A DNA stretch of 43,567 bases, taken from contig NZ_LMSK01000005.1 in NCBI RefSeq assembly GCF_001428385.1, forward strand, positions 1 through 43,567, in the 5' to 3' direction. Positions 18,798 through 27,269 of this stretch are shown here, in pieces (position 1 is the stretch's first letter; every line of letters begins with the position of its first letter). The notes beneath the pieces were generated by a model, which was not told where the DNA came from, searched no databases, and was given only the letters and a program-made list of their open reading frames with translations. A program made the position numbers and the translations under genes. The DNA is from Rhodanobacter sp. Soil772 (lineage in GTDB: Bacteria; Pseudomonadota; Gammaproteobacteria; Xanthomonadales; Rhodanobacteraceae).

Positions 18798-21677
18798 TCA
18801 GAACTTGATCGTCGCCCGCGCCCAGTAGTAGCGGCCGAGCACGTCGTACGTGGCGGTGTCCACGTTGTAGTTTCCGCTGTTCTGGTAGACCAGCGGCGGC
18901 AGCTTGTTGCTGAGGTTGTCCACGCCGATGTCGAAGCGGGTGTGGATCGACGGCACTGCGTAGCCCAGCTGGATCGAGTGGTAGAGCACCGAAGCCATCG
19001 GGATATTCACCCCGGTGATGGCGGCGTCGACGTTGAGGGCGGTCAGCCTGTGGATGTAGCGCGACTGCCACTGGGCGCTCCAGTTGTCCTTGTCCCAATT
19101 GAGCGTGGCCGTGCCGCGCCAGCGCGAGATGTTGCCGAATTGCTGGCTGTAAGTGCCGGCGTAGTTGATCGTCTTCGCGCCCGGCTCGCCGGGTGTGGCG
19201 TTGTTCTTGTACGTCGACGTGTAGCTGGTGCTGAGGCCGGCGCGGAAGTTGCCCGGATCCATGTTGCCCAGGTTGAAATGCGGGATCTTGTAGCGCAGCG
19301 TGTAGTCGATGCCGGTGGTGCTGAGGTTGCCCAGGTTGACCACCGGGGTATTGATCAGGAACACCTGGCCGGGCTGCCGGCTGGTGTTGTCTTCGCGGTG
19401 GATGAACGAGCAATACGGACTGCTGGCGTTGTTGAAGCAGGAGCCGACCACGGTATCGGCCTGGATCGCCGTGAGCGTGTCGGACAGGTGGATGTGCCAG
19501 AAGTCGAGGCTGGTGGACAGGCCGGGCAACCAGTCCGGGTCGTAGACCAGCCCGAGATCGATGGACTTGCCCTTTTCGGGTTTCAGCGTCGCGCCCACCG
19601 TGGAGGCGCCCGAGTAGAACGTGTTGACCTGCGCCGGCGAGTTGCCGGCCCAGTTCACCGGAACGAACTGGCAGGCTGCCGGATGCGCCGCAAGCTCGGC
19701 CGCGGTGAGTCCGACGCACGGGTCGTTCAAGTTCGGCTGGACCAGCGTGCGGCCATCGTAGAGTTCATTGAGATTGGGCGCGCGGAATACCTGGGAGACC
19801 GTGCCACGCAGCAGCAGATCGGACGTGGGACGCCACTCGATCGCGATCTTGCCGTTGGTGGTCGTGCCGGTGGTGCTGTAGTTCGACGTGCGGATGCCGA
19901 GGTCGAGGTTCAACGAGTGGGCCCATGGCTGCTCGGAGAGCAGCGGGATCAACGTTTCGGCATAGACTTCCTTGACATCGAAGTTGCCACGCCCGGGCGA
20001 GCCGCAGGCTTCCTGCAGGATCTGGCAGGTGGTGGTCACCGGATCGAGCACGGCAAAGTCGCTCACGGTGTAGTTCATGAACTGCTTGCGGTACAGGGCA
20101 CCGGCAGACAGCTGCATCGCGCCGGCGGGCAAGTCCCACAGCTCGCCGCTGGCATTGAACTGGGCCTGCTTGGTGGACTGGGTGAAGACGTAGATCGGCG
20201 TCTTCACGCCGCCCCTCAATTGCGCGCCGACGCTCGGGTCGGCCTGGTTGAAGATGTTCGCGCCACCGTCGACGGCGGCCTGCAGCGCCGGTATGTCGAC
20301 CTCATTGGTATCGCTTTGTTTGCGATTGGTATGGCTGTAGTTGACCGACGCATCCCAGATCCAGCTGCTTTCCTGGCCGAAATTGCCGCGCAGCCCTGCA
20401 TTGATCTGTCCGGTGCTGGTGGTGAAACTGTGCACGCGGGTGCCGGCGCCGGTGAGGCGGGTCTGGAAGTTGTAGCCGCTGTTCGGGTCGCCGGGGACCG
20501 GATTCTGGCTGAACGTGACGCCAAACGGATTGATCGGATTGCTGGAGGAGATGATCAGGCCGTCGCCGGTGCCGACCGGCGAAGGAGCATCCTGGCCACT
20601 GGATACCGTGCGGTTGTAGAACGCATCGACGTACGCGGTCAGGCTGTCGGTGAGGTTGTAGCTGCCGAGCACAAAGCCGTTGGTGCGCTTCTGCGCGGTC
20701 TGGATGTAATTGAGCGCAGCGTAGTTGTAGGTATCCGAGGAGAGACGGCAGCGGTAGTCGCCGAGGGCCGATCCGTCGCCCTGCGCCAGGGTCACGTTGG
20801 CGGTGCCGCTCGAATTGATCGGGCAGCCGTACTGGTTGGCGATCGATGCGGGCAGCTGGATTCTGCCGGTCGGGATCGAGCTGGAACCGGCCGCCACGAC
20901 AGAACCGCTCGACAGGTACAGCTGCTGCTTGGAGAACTTGCGCCTTTTGCCCAATACCGCGTCGTACTTGTTGTAATCAAGGCCGCCGACGATGCTGTAG
21001 TTCTCGCCCGTGTTGCCGGCGGTCAGGTTGAAGCCGCGGCGCTGCGCGTCGCCGTGGCTGGAGATACCGTCGTTCAGGCTGAACTGGGCGCCCTTGAAGT
21101 CCTTGCGCAGGATGAAGTTGACGACGCCGCCGATGGCGTCGGAGCCGTACACCGTGGAGGCGCCTTCGGCCAGCACGTCGACCCGATCGATCATTTCCGG
21201 CGGAATCAGGTTGAGATCCGGGTTGGCCATGCGCTGGCCGTTGACCAGTACCAGCGTGCGGTTGATGCCCAGGCCGCGCAGCGAGACGCGCGACGCGCCA
21301 TTGCCGCCTTCCAGCAAGGGGCTGGCCACGCCGCCACCGTTGCTGTTGTTCTGCGGATTGGTGGCATTGCCGGAGATGCTCGGCATCTGCTGCAGCACGT
21401 CGCCCAGCACGGGCTTGCCCGAGTTGGAGATGGTTGCGCGGTCCAGTGTCACTACCGGGCTGGCCGTCTCGACGTCCACGCGCCGGATCAGCGAGCCGGT
21501 CACGACAACCGCTTGCAAGGTCTTGGCCTTGCTCTTGGACGGTGGCGTGGCCTGATCCGACGACGGCGGGTTATCCGCCTGCGGCGCCTGCGCCTGGGCC
21601 ACACCCGCTGCCGTGATGATTCCCGCGGTCAATGCCAGGCGTACCGCCAGTGACAAGTGATTCATGCCGTATTTCAT
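18798..21677 (-). CDS. TonB-dependent outer-membrane receptor
   Basis: This is a TonB-energised outer-membrane transporter of 959 residues. It has a signal peptide (ALTAGIITAAGVAQAQ) and a Pro/Ser-rich linker that may hold the TonB box region (LQAVVVTGSLIRR). The plug domain follows (about 55-190, with RGLGINRTLVLVNGQRM and STVYGSDAIGGVVNFI). A long 22-strand-type barrel ends in an aromatic residue (ATIKF), as required for Bam-mediated assembly. It belongs to the large receptors with the GSLIRR/GSRI plug opening common in xanthomonads, caulobacters and sphingomonads, often linked to peptide or glycan uptake. The substrate cannot be read from sequence. The ATG at 21677 has GGGGA at good spacing; an internal Met at 21665 is an alternative. 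Its neighbours are TPR-type modifying enzymes on both sides. Confidence 0.92.
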   Translation of the reverse strand: MKYGMNHLSLAVRLALTAGIITAAGVAQAQAPQADNPPSSDQATPPSKSKAKTLQAVVVTGSLIRRVDVETASPVVTLDRATISNSGKPVLGDVLQQMPSISGNATNPQNNSNGGGVASPLLEGGNGASRVSLRGLGINRTLVLVNGQRMANPDLNLIPPEMIDRVDVLAEGASTVYGSDAIGGVVNFILRKDFKGAQFSLNDGISSHGDAQRRGFNLTAGNTGENYSIVGGLDYNKYDAVLGKRRKFSKQQLYLSSGSVVAAGSSSIPTGRIQLPASIANQYGCPINSSGTANVTLAQGDGSALGDYRCRLSSDTYNYAALNYIQTAQKRTNGFVLGSYNLTDSLTAYVDAFYNRTVSSGQDAPSPVGTGDGLIISSSNPINPFGVTFSQNPVPGDPNSGYNFQTRLTGAGTRVHSFTTSTGQINAGLRGNFGQESSWIWDASVNYSHTNRKQSDTNEVDIPALQAAVDGGANIFNQADPSVGAQLRGGVKTPIYVFTQSTKQAQFNASGELWDLPAGAMQLSAGALYRKQFMNYTVSDFAVLDPVTTTCQILQEACGSPGRGNFDVKEVYAETLIPLLSEQPWAHSLNLDLGIRTSNYSTTGTTTNGKIAIEWRPTSDLLLRGTVSQVFRAPNLNELYDGRTLVQPNLNDPCVGLTAAELAAHPAACQFVPVNWAGNSPAQVNTFYSGASTVGATLKPEKGKSIDLGLVYDPDWLPGLSTSLDFWHIHLSDTLTAIQADTVVGSCFNNASSPYCSFIHREDNTSRQPGQVFLINTPVVNLGNLSTTGIDYTLRYKIPHFNLGNMDPGNFRAGLSTSYTSTYKNNATPGEPGAKTINYAGTYSQQFGNISRWRGTATLNWDKDNWSAQWQSRYIHRLTALNVDAAITGVNIPMASVLYHSIQLGYAVPSIHTRFDIGVDNLSNKLPPLVYQNSGNYNVDTATYDVLGRYYWARATIKF

Positions 21678-21865
21678 TTGGTATCCCCAATGGATGTTGG
21701 TATTCGTTCCCTGCCTTCGAGCGCGTCGAGTCCCCTCCCCGGGGTACGCGTTGGGCCACGCGACAATGATTGCCTGCGGTGCCCAACCGCCAGAAGATTA
21801 CTCCGAGAGGCGGTCCAGCGCACAACCGCCGCAGTCGGCCCGACCATCGATCGACCAGGCCGCGG

Positions 21866-23200
21866 TCAGGATTTCAGGGATGGCGCTGCCGTCTCGCTGG
21901 ACCGGTTGAAGTCGCCGATAGCTGCGACCAGGTCGGTTACCGCAGCCTGTTCCGCTTCGCTGAGATCGGGATTCCAACTGTCCAGAATCAGTACCACGCG
22001 GGTCTGGTCGCTGCGGTTCCACGCTTCGTGCTCGAACGTGTCGTCGAAGGTGACGCAGCGGCCTTCTTCCCACACATGGGTTTCGCCGCCCACGCGCAAG
22101 GCGCAGTCCGGCGGCACGATGAGCGGGAGATGCGTGACCAGGCGCGTGTTGGTGACGCCGCGGTGCGGCAGGATATGCGTGCCCGGGCGCAGCACGGAAT
22201 ACAGCGTTTCCGGCGCGTGGTCGCGCACCCGGACCAGCGGCATCGAGTCCAGCAGCGCGCTGGTGCGCGGGCAACGCGCGCACTGCATGTCGTGGCGCAC
22301 GCCGTGCCGGTAGAAGAAGAAGGCATCCCAGGCTGCCTCTTGCGCACCGGACGAACCCAGCAACTGGGCCGCCACGGCCTCGCCTGAGTTGGTGCCCAGG
22401 AACGGCACCAGATCGTCCTGCGCGTGCGAGAGCACGGCGCGCAACTCCTCGCGTATCACGTCGACGGCAGCTTCCAGCCGCGCATGCGCCGGAAAGCGCT
22501 CGCGCGGGTAGAACGTCCGGCTGGGGATGCCCGGGAAATACAGGAACTTGGGGTGCTGTCGCGGATCGGGCAGCACTGCAGCCTGCTCGCCGAGATAGAT
22601 CGCCAGGCACTGGTCGACGCGGGTCAGTTCCGATCGGCCGTAGCGTTGCCGCAACGGCTCGATGACCGCGTCGAACAGCTCGCGCCGGCCGGCCGCCACG
22701 TAGCGCACGGCATGCTTCACCGCGTCGCGCAGGCCCGGCGCGGTGGTGGCGTCGTCCAGCCACCGCCCTTGCGCTTGCGCGACATCGATCGCGCCGAAGT
22801 AGGCCAGCATGGCCTCGTGCCGGCGTCCCTGCTGCTCGAGCGCGACGCCCAGGCGCAGGCGCGCCACGAACATGCCGGGTGCGACTTGCAGACCTTGGCG
22901 CAAGCTGTCGGCGGCGGCCTCCAGCTCCCCGGCCAGCATCTGCACCTCGCCCAGCCGGTGCAGGATGGCTGCGTCCTGCGGTTGTGCGCGGTGTGCCGCG
23001 AACAGCAGCTCGATCGCGTGTTCCGCATCGCCCCGACCCAACTGGCGGGTGGCCAGGAACTGCAGCGCCTCGGCATCATCGGGCTGGGTTTCCAGCAGAC
23101 GCAGGAAGGCCTGCTCGGCCATCGCCATGTCGCCGCGCTGCCATGCGGCAAGCGCCTGCTCGCGGCAAATGGCGGGAGAGGCGGGTGACGGCTTGTTCAT
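21866..23200 (-). CDS. TPR-containing aspartyl/asparaginyl beta-hydroxylase family protein
   Basis: This is a 444-residue, probably cytoplasmic, Fe(II)/2-oxoglutarate dioxygenase. The N-terminal part has TPR-like repeats (about residues 10-150, e.g. AEQAFLRLLETQPDDAEAL). The C-terminal Asp_Arg_Hydrox domain has HRGVTNTRLVTHLPL (metal ligand His346) and CVTFDDTFEHEAWNRSDQTR (second His ligand at 391; the Arg would bind 2-oxoglutarate). The family hydroxylates Asp/Asn side chains in proteins, or free amino acids and peptides. The ATG at 23200 is chosen; the longer frame starts with TTG at 23275 beside the upstream stop and is unlikely. No signal peptide is seen. The domain layout mirrors the sulfotransferase two genes away. 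Confidence 0.87.
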   Translation of the reverse strand: MNKPSPASPAICREQALAAWQRGDMAMAEQAFLRLLETQPDDAEALQFLATRQLGRGDAEHAIELLFAAHRAQPQDAAILHRLGEVQMLAGELEAAADSLRQGLQVAPGMFVARLRLGVALEQQGRRHEAMLAYFGAIDVAQAQGRWLDDATTAPGLRDAVKHAVRYVAAGRRELFDAVIEPLRQRYGRSELTRVDQCLAIYLGEQAAVLPDPRQHPKFLYFPGIPSRTFYPRERFPAHARLEAAVDVIREELRAVLSHAQDDLVPFLGTNSGEAVAAQLLGSSGAQEAAWDAFFFYRHGVRHDMQCARCPRTSALLDSMPLVRVRDHAPETLYSVLRPGTHILPHRGVTNTRLVTHLPLIVPPDCALRVGGETHVWEEGRCVTFDDTFEHEAWNRSDQTRVVLILDSWNPDLSEAEQAAVTDLVAAIGDFNRSSETAAPSLKS

Positions 23201-23275
23201 CGGGAAGATTCGCTGTTGAACGTTCCCGGTGATTATAGGGACGCGCGCGACGGCTGCCGGCTCATGCCGTGGCAA

Positions 23276-25009
23276 CTATTTGCGCGCCGCCCGCTGCTGC
23301 TTCATCCATTGCCGGTACGCTTCGACGTGCGGCATCGCGCGCAGCACCTTCGAGCGCGGGTCGACGATCAGCAGGCTGCCGGCCGGCACCTGCAGCTGGC
23401 CGCTGCCGTCGCGCATGGGCAAGGTGTGCACGCTGTCGCCCACCTGCACGTCGACCGGCATCGGGAACGGCTTGCCGTGTTCGGTCACCCAGCGCAGCTT
23501 CAGCGTATCGCCGTCGCGCTGCTCGTCCAGCCGCGGCAGCGCGGCGTCGCGCAGGTAGACGTCGAAGAACCAGTCCAGCTTGCGCCCGGTGACCTGGTCG
23601 ACGATCGCGATGTAGTCGTTGGTGGTCGCGTAGCGCGGCTTGAAATTGCCCGGCTGCGGGTCGGGGCGGCCGTAGACCAGCCGGCGGGTGCTCTCGAAGA
23701 AGTCCCGGTCGCCGATCAGCTGGCGCAGCGTGTGCAGCATCAGCGCGCCCTTGTTGTAGATGTCTTGGCCGGGGCCGGCCGTCTCGTCGTAGACCTGCTC
23801 TTCGGTCTTGCTGCTGCCGGACACGATCGGATGGCGATTGCGCAACTGCAGCCGCAACTGGTGCAGCCAGCTGAAGTAATCCATGTCGCCGTTGAGGTAC
23901 TGGCTGTACAGCGGCTGCATGTAGGTGCCGAAACTCTCGTGCAGCCACATGTCGTCCCAGTCGGCGTTGGTGACCTGGTTGCCGAACCATTCGTGCGCAA
24001 ACTCGTGCTGCAGCAACCGGTCGAAACCGTAACCGTCCTGCTTGTAGCCGTTGCCGTAGGCGTTGAGGGTCTGGTGCTCCATGCCCAGGTGCGGGGTTTC
24101 CACCACGCCCATCTTCTCGTCGCCGAACGGATACGGGCCGATCTGCTGCTCGAAGAAATCCAGCATGCGCGGGAACCCGGCGAACAACTGTTTCGCCTGC
24201 GCCTCGTGTCCGCGCAGGTACCAGAACTGCATCGGGATGGTGTTGCCGTAGCGGCTCTTGTAGTCCGCCTTGAGTTCGTCGAACGGGCCGATGTTGATCG
24301 CGATCGCGTAGGTATCCGGGTGCTTGGCGCGCCAGTGGTACGTGTGCTGGTCGCCCGCGTCGGTGATGCCGACCAGCACGCCGTTGCCGGGCGCGGCCAG
24401 GGTCTTCGGCACGGTGACGTAGGTGTCGACCAGGTCGGGTTCGCCTTGCGGCTGGTCGATGCACGGCCAGAACAGGTCGCAGCCTTCGCCCTGCACCGCG
24501 CTGGCGACCCACGGCTGGCCGTCGGCGGTGTGGCTCCACACGAAGCCGCCATCCCACGGCGCCTTCTTCGCCACGTGCGGCTTGCCGCCGTAGCGGATCG
24601 TCACGCTCACTTTGCCGCCGGCGGCGAGCGGTGCCGGCAGCTGGATGAGCAGGCGGCCGTCCGGGTTGCTCCACGCGCTGGCAGCGAGCGGCTGGCCACC
24701 CAGCTCGATCGCGCTGATCGGCAGGTTGCGGTCCAGGTCCAGCAGCAGCGTGTCGGTGGCGGACTTCGCGGTGAAGCTCAGTGTCGCGCTGGCGTCGATG
24801 CTCTGCGTGGCCGCGTCGACCGCGAAATGCAGCTCGGCATGATCGAAATGCACGCGCGCCTGTTCGGCCGGCATCACGCCGCCTGAGTTCAGCGTCTGCG
24901 CGGTCGGTGCCGGCTGGGCCGGCGGCGCGGTTTTGGCGACGGGTACGCTGGTGCAGGCGGCGAGGCCGAGCGCTACGCCGGCGGCGAGCAGGTGCGGGCG
25001 AAGAGGCAT
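23276..25009 (-). CDS. M1-family metallo-aminopeptidase, predicted lipoprotein
   Basis: This is a zinc aminopeptidase of the M1 (aminopeptidase N / LTA4 hydrolase-like) family, 577 residues. The start at 25009 has GGAG six bases upstream and yields a signal peptide with a lipobox (ALGLAAC), so the enzyme is probably anchored in the envelope. The substrate-binding stretch VVETPHLGMEHQT stands where GAMEN motifs lie in the family. The zinc site is H335-E-F-A-H339 with Glu358, the correct HEXXH-X18-E spacing; Glu336 is the general base. It likely trims periplasmic peptides for uptake. It lies between an M17 aminopeptidase gene (79-base gap) and the hydroxylase gene (75-base gap) on the same strand. 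Confidence 0.92.
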   Translation of the reverse strand: MPLRPHLLAAGVALGLAACTSVPVAKTAPPAQPAPTAQTLNSGGVMPAEQARVHFDHAELHFAVDAATQSIDASATLSFTAKSATDTLLLDLDRNLPISAIELGGQPLAASAWSNPDGRLLIQLPAPLAAGGKVSVTIRYGGKPHVAKKAPWDGGFVWSHTADGQPWVASAVQGEGCDLFWPCIDQPQGEPDLVDTYVTVPKTLAAPGNGVLVGITDAGDQHTYHWRAKHPDTYAIAINIGPFDELKADYKSRYGNTIPMQFWYLRGHEAQAKQLFAGFPRMLDFFEQQIGPYPFGDEKMGVVETPHLGMEHQTLNAYGNGYKQDGYGFDRLLQHEFAHEWFGNQVTNADWDDMWLHESFGTYMQPLYSQYLNGDMDYFSWLHQLRLQLRNRHPIVSGSSKTEEQVYDETAGPGQDIYNKGALMLHTLRQLIGDRDFFESTRRLVYGRPDPQPGNFKPRYATTNDYIAIVDQVTGRKLDWFFDVYLRDAALPRLDEQRDGDTLKLRWVTEHGKPFPMPVDVQVGDSVHTLPMRDGSGQLQVPAGSLLIVDPRSKVLRAMPHVEAYRQWMKQQRAARK

Positions 25010-25088
25010 GGCGGGCTCCGGTCCGGGGAATCCCGCAGGATGCAATTTTTCACTCCGGCGCGACAACGCCAGAAGTCATGCTGCCGGC

Positions 25089-26468
25089 TCAGCCGCCGTA
25101 GCGCTGCCGCAGGAACGCGAACGTCGCGCGCAGTCCCATCGCCTCGCCGCCGCGCGGGCGGCCCGGGCGGTCGGCGTCGTTCCACGCGTAGGTGTCCAGG
25201 TGCAGCCACGGCGTGCCGTCCGGCACGAAGCGTTCCAGGTACAGCGCTGCAGTGATCGCGCCGGCATGGCGCGACGGGCCGGCGTTGGCGAAGTCGGCCA
25301 GGTACGAATCGAGCATCTTGCGGTACGGCCGCCACAGCGGCAGCTGCCACAGTGGGTCGTCGACCGCGCGGCCGGCGGCCAGCACGCCGGCCGCCGCGGC
25401 CTCGTCATTGGCGAACAGCGCGGGCAGGTCCGGGCCCAGCGCCACGCGCGCGGCGCCGGTGAGGGTGGCGAAGTCGAGGATCAGGTCCGGCTGCTGCTCG
25501 GCGCCGTAGGCCAGCGCGTCGCACAGCACCAGGCGGCCTTCGGCGTCGGTGTTGTCGATCTCGACCGCGTGGCCGGCGCGGGTGACCACCACCTCGCCCG
25601 GGCGCAGCGCATTGCCGGCCACGGAGTTTTCCACCGCGGGAATCAGCAGGGTCAGCCGCACCGGCAACTGCGCCTGCATCACCAGGCCGGCCAGCGCGAT
25701 CGCGTGCGCCGCGCCGCCCATGTCCTTCTTCATCCAGCGCATGCCGTCGGCGGATTTCAGGTCGAGTCCGCCGGTGTCGAAACACACGCCCTTGCCGACC
25801 AGCACGAGTTTGGGATGCTCGCGTTTGCCCCAGCTCAGCTCGACCAGCCGCGGTGCGCGATGGCTGGCGCGGCCGACCGCGTGGATGGTCGGAAAGTTCG
25901 CCTTGAGCAGTTCGTCGCCGACCCAGTCGCGCACCTTCGCCTTGTGCGTCTTGCCGAGCTGCTTGATCGCGTCGCCCAACTGCTCCGGGCCCATGTCTTC
26001 GGTCGGCGTGTTGACCAGGTCGCGCACCAGCGCGGTGGCTTCGACCAGCGGCGCCAATTGCCGCAAGTCGGCGGCCGGCACGGCGAGCCGGGCCGGCGCG
26101 CGCTTCGGCTGGCGATAGCGGTTGAACTGGTAGGCGCCGAGCGCCCAGCCCAGCGCGGCCTGGCCCGGATCGGCCAGCACGCCTTCATCGGCAAGGTGGT
26201 AGTTCGCTTCGGGCAGGCTGCACGGCAGCGCGGCCAGTGCCGCCAGCGGGTCGCGTGCGTCGACGCCGACCAGCACACGCACCAGCTTGCCCGCGGCGTC
26301 GGCCAGCAGCGCGAACGTGCCCGCGGCCGCCTCGAAACCGCTGTCCGCCAGCCAGCGCCGCTGCGCCGCGGTGAGCCGGCGACGGCTCGCGGCGTAGTGC
26401 GCGGCGTCGGTGGTCTCGATGGCGATGCTGTGGCGGGTGCCGGGCTGGCGTTCGATCAGGGCGGACAT
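25089..26468 (-). CDS. M17 leucyl aminopeptidase family protein
   Basis: This is a dizinc/dimanganese cytosolic aminopeptidase of the PepA/LAP family, 459 residues. The N-terminal domain is variable. The catalytic domain has VGKGVCFDTGGLDLKSADGM with the metal-binding Lys/Asp residues, and the family signature NTDAEGRL (306-313). There is no signal peptide. ATG 26468 is preceded by AGAAGGA at good spacing. It probably completes degradation of imported peptides. E. coli PepA also binds DNA in Xer recombination, but that cannot be inferred here. Confidence 0.94.
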   Translation of the reverse strand: MSALIERQPGTRHSIAIETTDAAHYAASRRRLTAAQRRWLADSGFEAAAGTFALLADAAGKLVRVLVGVDARDPLAALAALPCSLPEANYHLADEGVLADPGQAALGWALGAYQFNRYRQPKRAPARLAVPAADLRQLAPLVEATALVRDLVNTPTEDMGPEQLGDAIKQLGKTHKAKVRDWVGDELLKANFPTIHAVGRASHRAPRLVELSWGKREHPKLVLVGKGVCFDTGGLDLKSADGMRWMKKDMGGAAHAIALAGLVMQAQLPVRLTLLIPAVENSVAGNALRPGEVVVTRAGHAVEIDNTDAEGRLVLCDALAYGAEQQPDLILDFATLTGAARVALGPDLPALFANDEAAAAGVLAAGRAVDDPLWQLPLWRPYRKMLDSYLADFANAGPSRHAGAITAALYLERFVPDGTPWLHLDTYAWNDADRPGRPRGGEAMGLRATFAFLRQRYGG

Positions 26469-26556
26469 GCGGGATCCTTCTGGCTTGCGATGGCACGACG
26501 CGGGGCGTGCCATGAATGGCGAATCGCCAATGATGCGCGCAATGGCTGCTGCTTGC

Positions 26557-27258
26557 CTATGCGGCAGGATGCTGCGCTTCGAGCCAGTCGGCCAGCGCAG
26601 TCATGTCGCGCAGGTCCAGCTCGGGCGGCGTGCCCAGTTCGGCTGGCCAGGGCAGGCCTTCACGATTCATCCAGGCGGTGCGCAGGCCGGCGTCGCGCGC
26701 ACCAACGACATCCATGACCGGGTCGTCGCCGACGTGCAGGATCTGCCCGGGCGCCACGCCCAGCCGTGCGGCCGCGGCCAGGAAGATCCGCGGGTCGGGC
26801 TTGGCCACGCCGCTGTCGCGCGCACAGACGTGGTGGGCGAAATGCGCGTGGATGCCGATGCGCTGCAGGTCGGCGTTGCCGTTGGTCAGGCTGGCCAGCG
26901 GCCAGCGCGCGGTGATCCGTTCCAGCGCGGGCAGGCTGTCCGGATACAGCTCCACGCGGTTGCGCGCGGCGAAGTAGATTTCCCACAGCGTCTCGATCGG
27001 CGCATCGTCCACGCCGCAGGCGGCGAACGCCTGTCGCAGGGTGAGCTGGCGCTGGCTGGTGAAGTCGTGTGCGAGGTCGAGCCGCTCGGTGGCGACCTGC
27101 ATGCGCAGCGCGCGCATGGCCGCGATCGGCCACGCGCGTGCGACGTCGGGATGGTGCCGCTGCAGCCAGGCATCCACCGCCTGGTCGGCGCGTTCGAGCG
27201 CCGGCAGCACCGGCCACAAGGTATCGTCGAGATCCAGCGTCAGCGCGAGTATCGGCAC
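26557..27258 (-). CDS. HAD-superfamily hydrolase (YjjG/nucleotidase-like)
   Basis: This is a 233-residue phosphatase of haloacid-dehalogenase type. Motif I is LTLDLDDTLW, with Asp9 as nucleophile and Asp11 as acid/base. Motif II is SLTNGNAD, motif III is the Lys of GVAKPDPRIF, and motif IV is HVGDDPVMDVVGA. The long alpha-helical cap between I and II is the C1 type, as in YjjG pyrimidine nucleotidases and phosphoglycolate phosphatases. The substrate is not determinable. The GTG at 27258 is inferred, since the conserved strand begins directly after it. It starts 11 bases after the stop of the upstream LysM gene, so the two are likely co-transcribed. Confidence 0.85.
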   Translation of the reverse strand: MPILALTLDLDDTLWPVLPALERADQAVDAWLQRHHPDVARAWPIAAMRALRMQVATERLDLAHDFTSQRQLTLRQAFAACGVDDAPIETLWEIYFAARNRVELYPDSLPALERITARWPLASLTNGNADLQRIGIHAHFAHHVCARDSGVAKPDPRIFLAAAARLGVAPGQILHVGDDPVMDVVGARDAGLRTAWMNREGLPWPAELGTPPELDLRDMTALADWLEAQHPAA

Positions 27259-27269
27259 GCCCGCACGGC

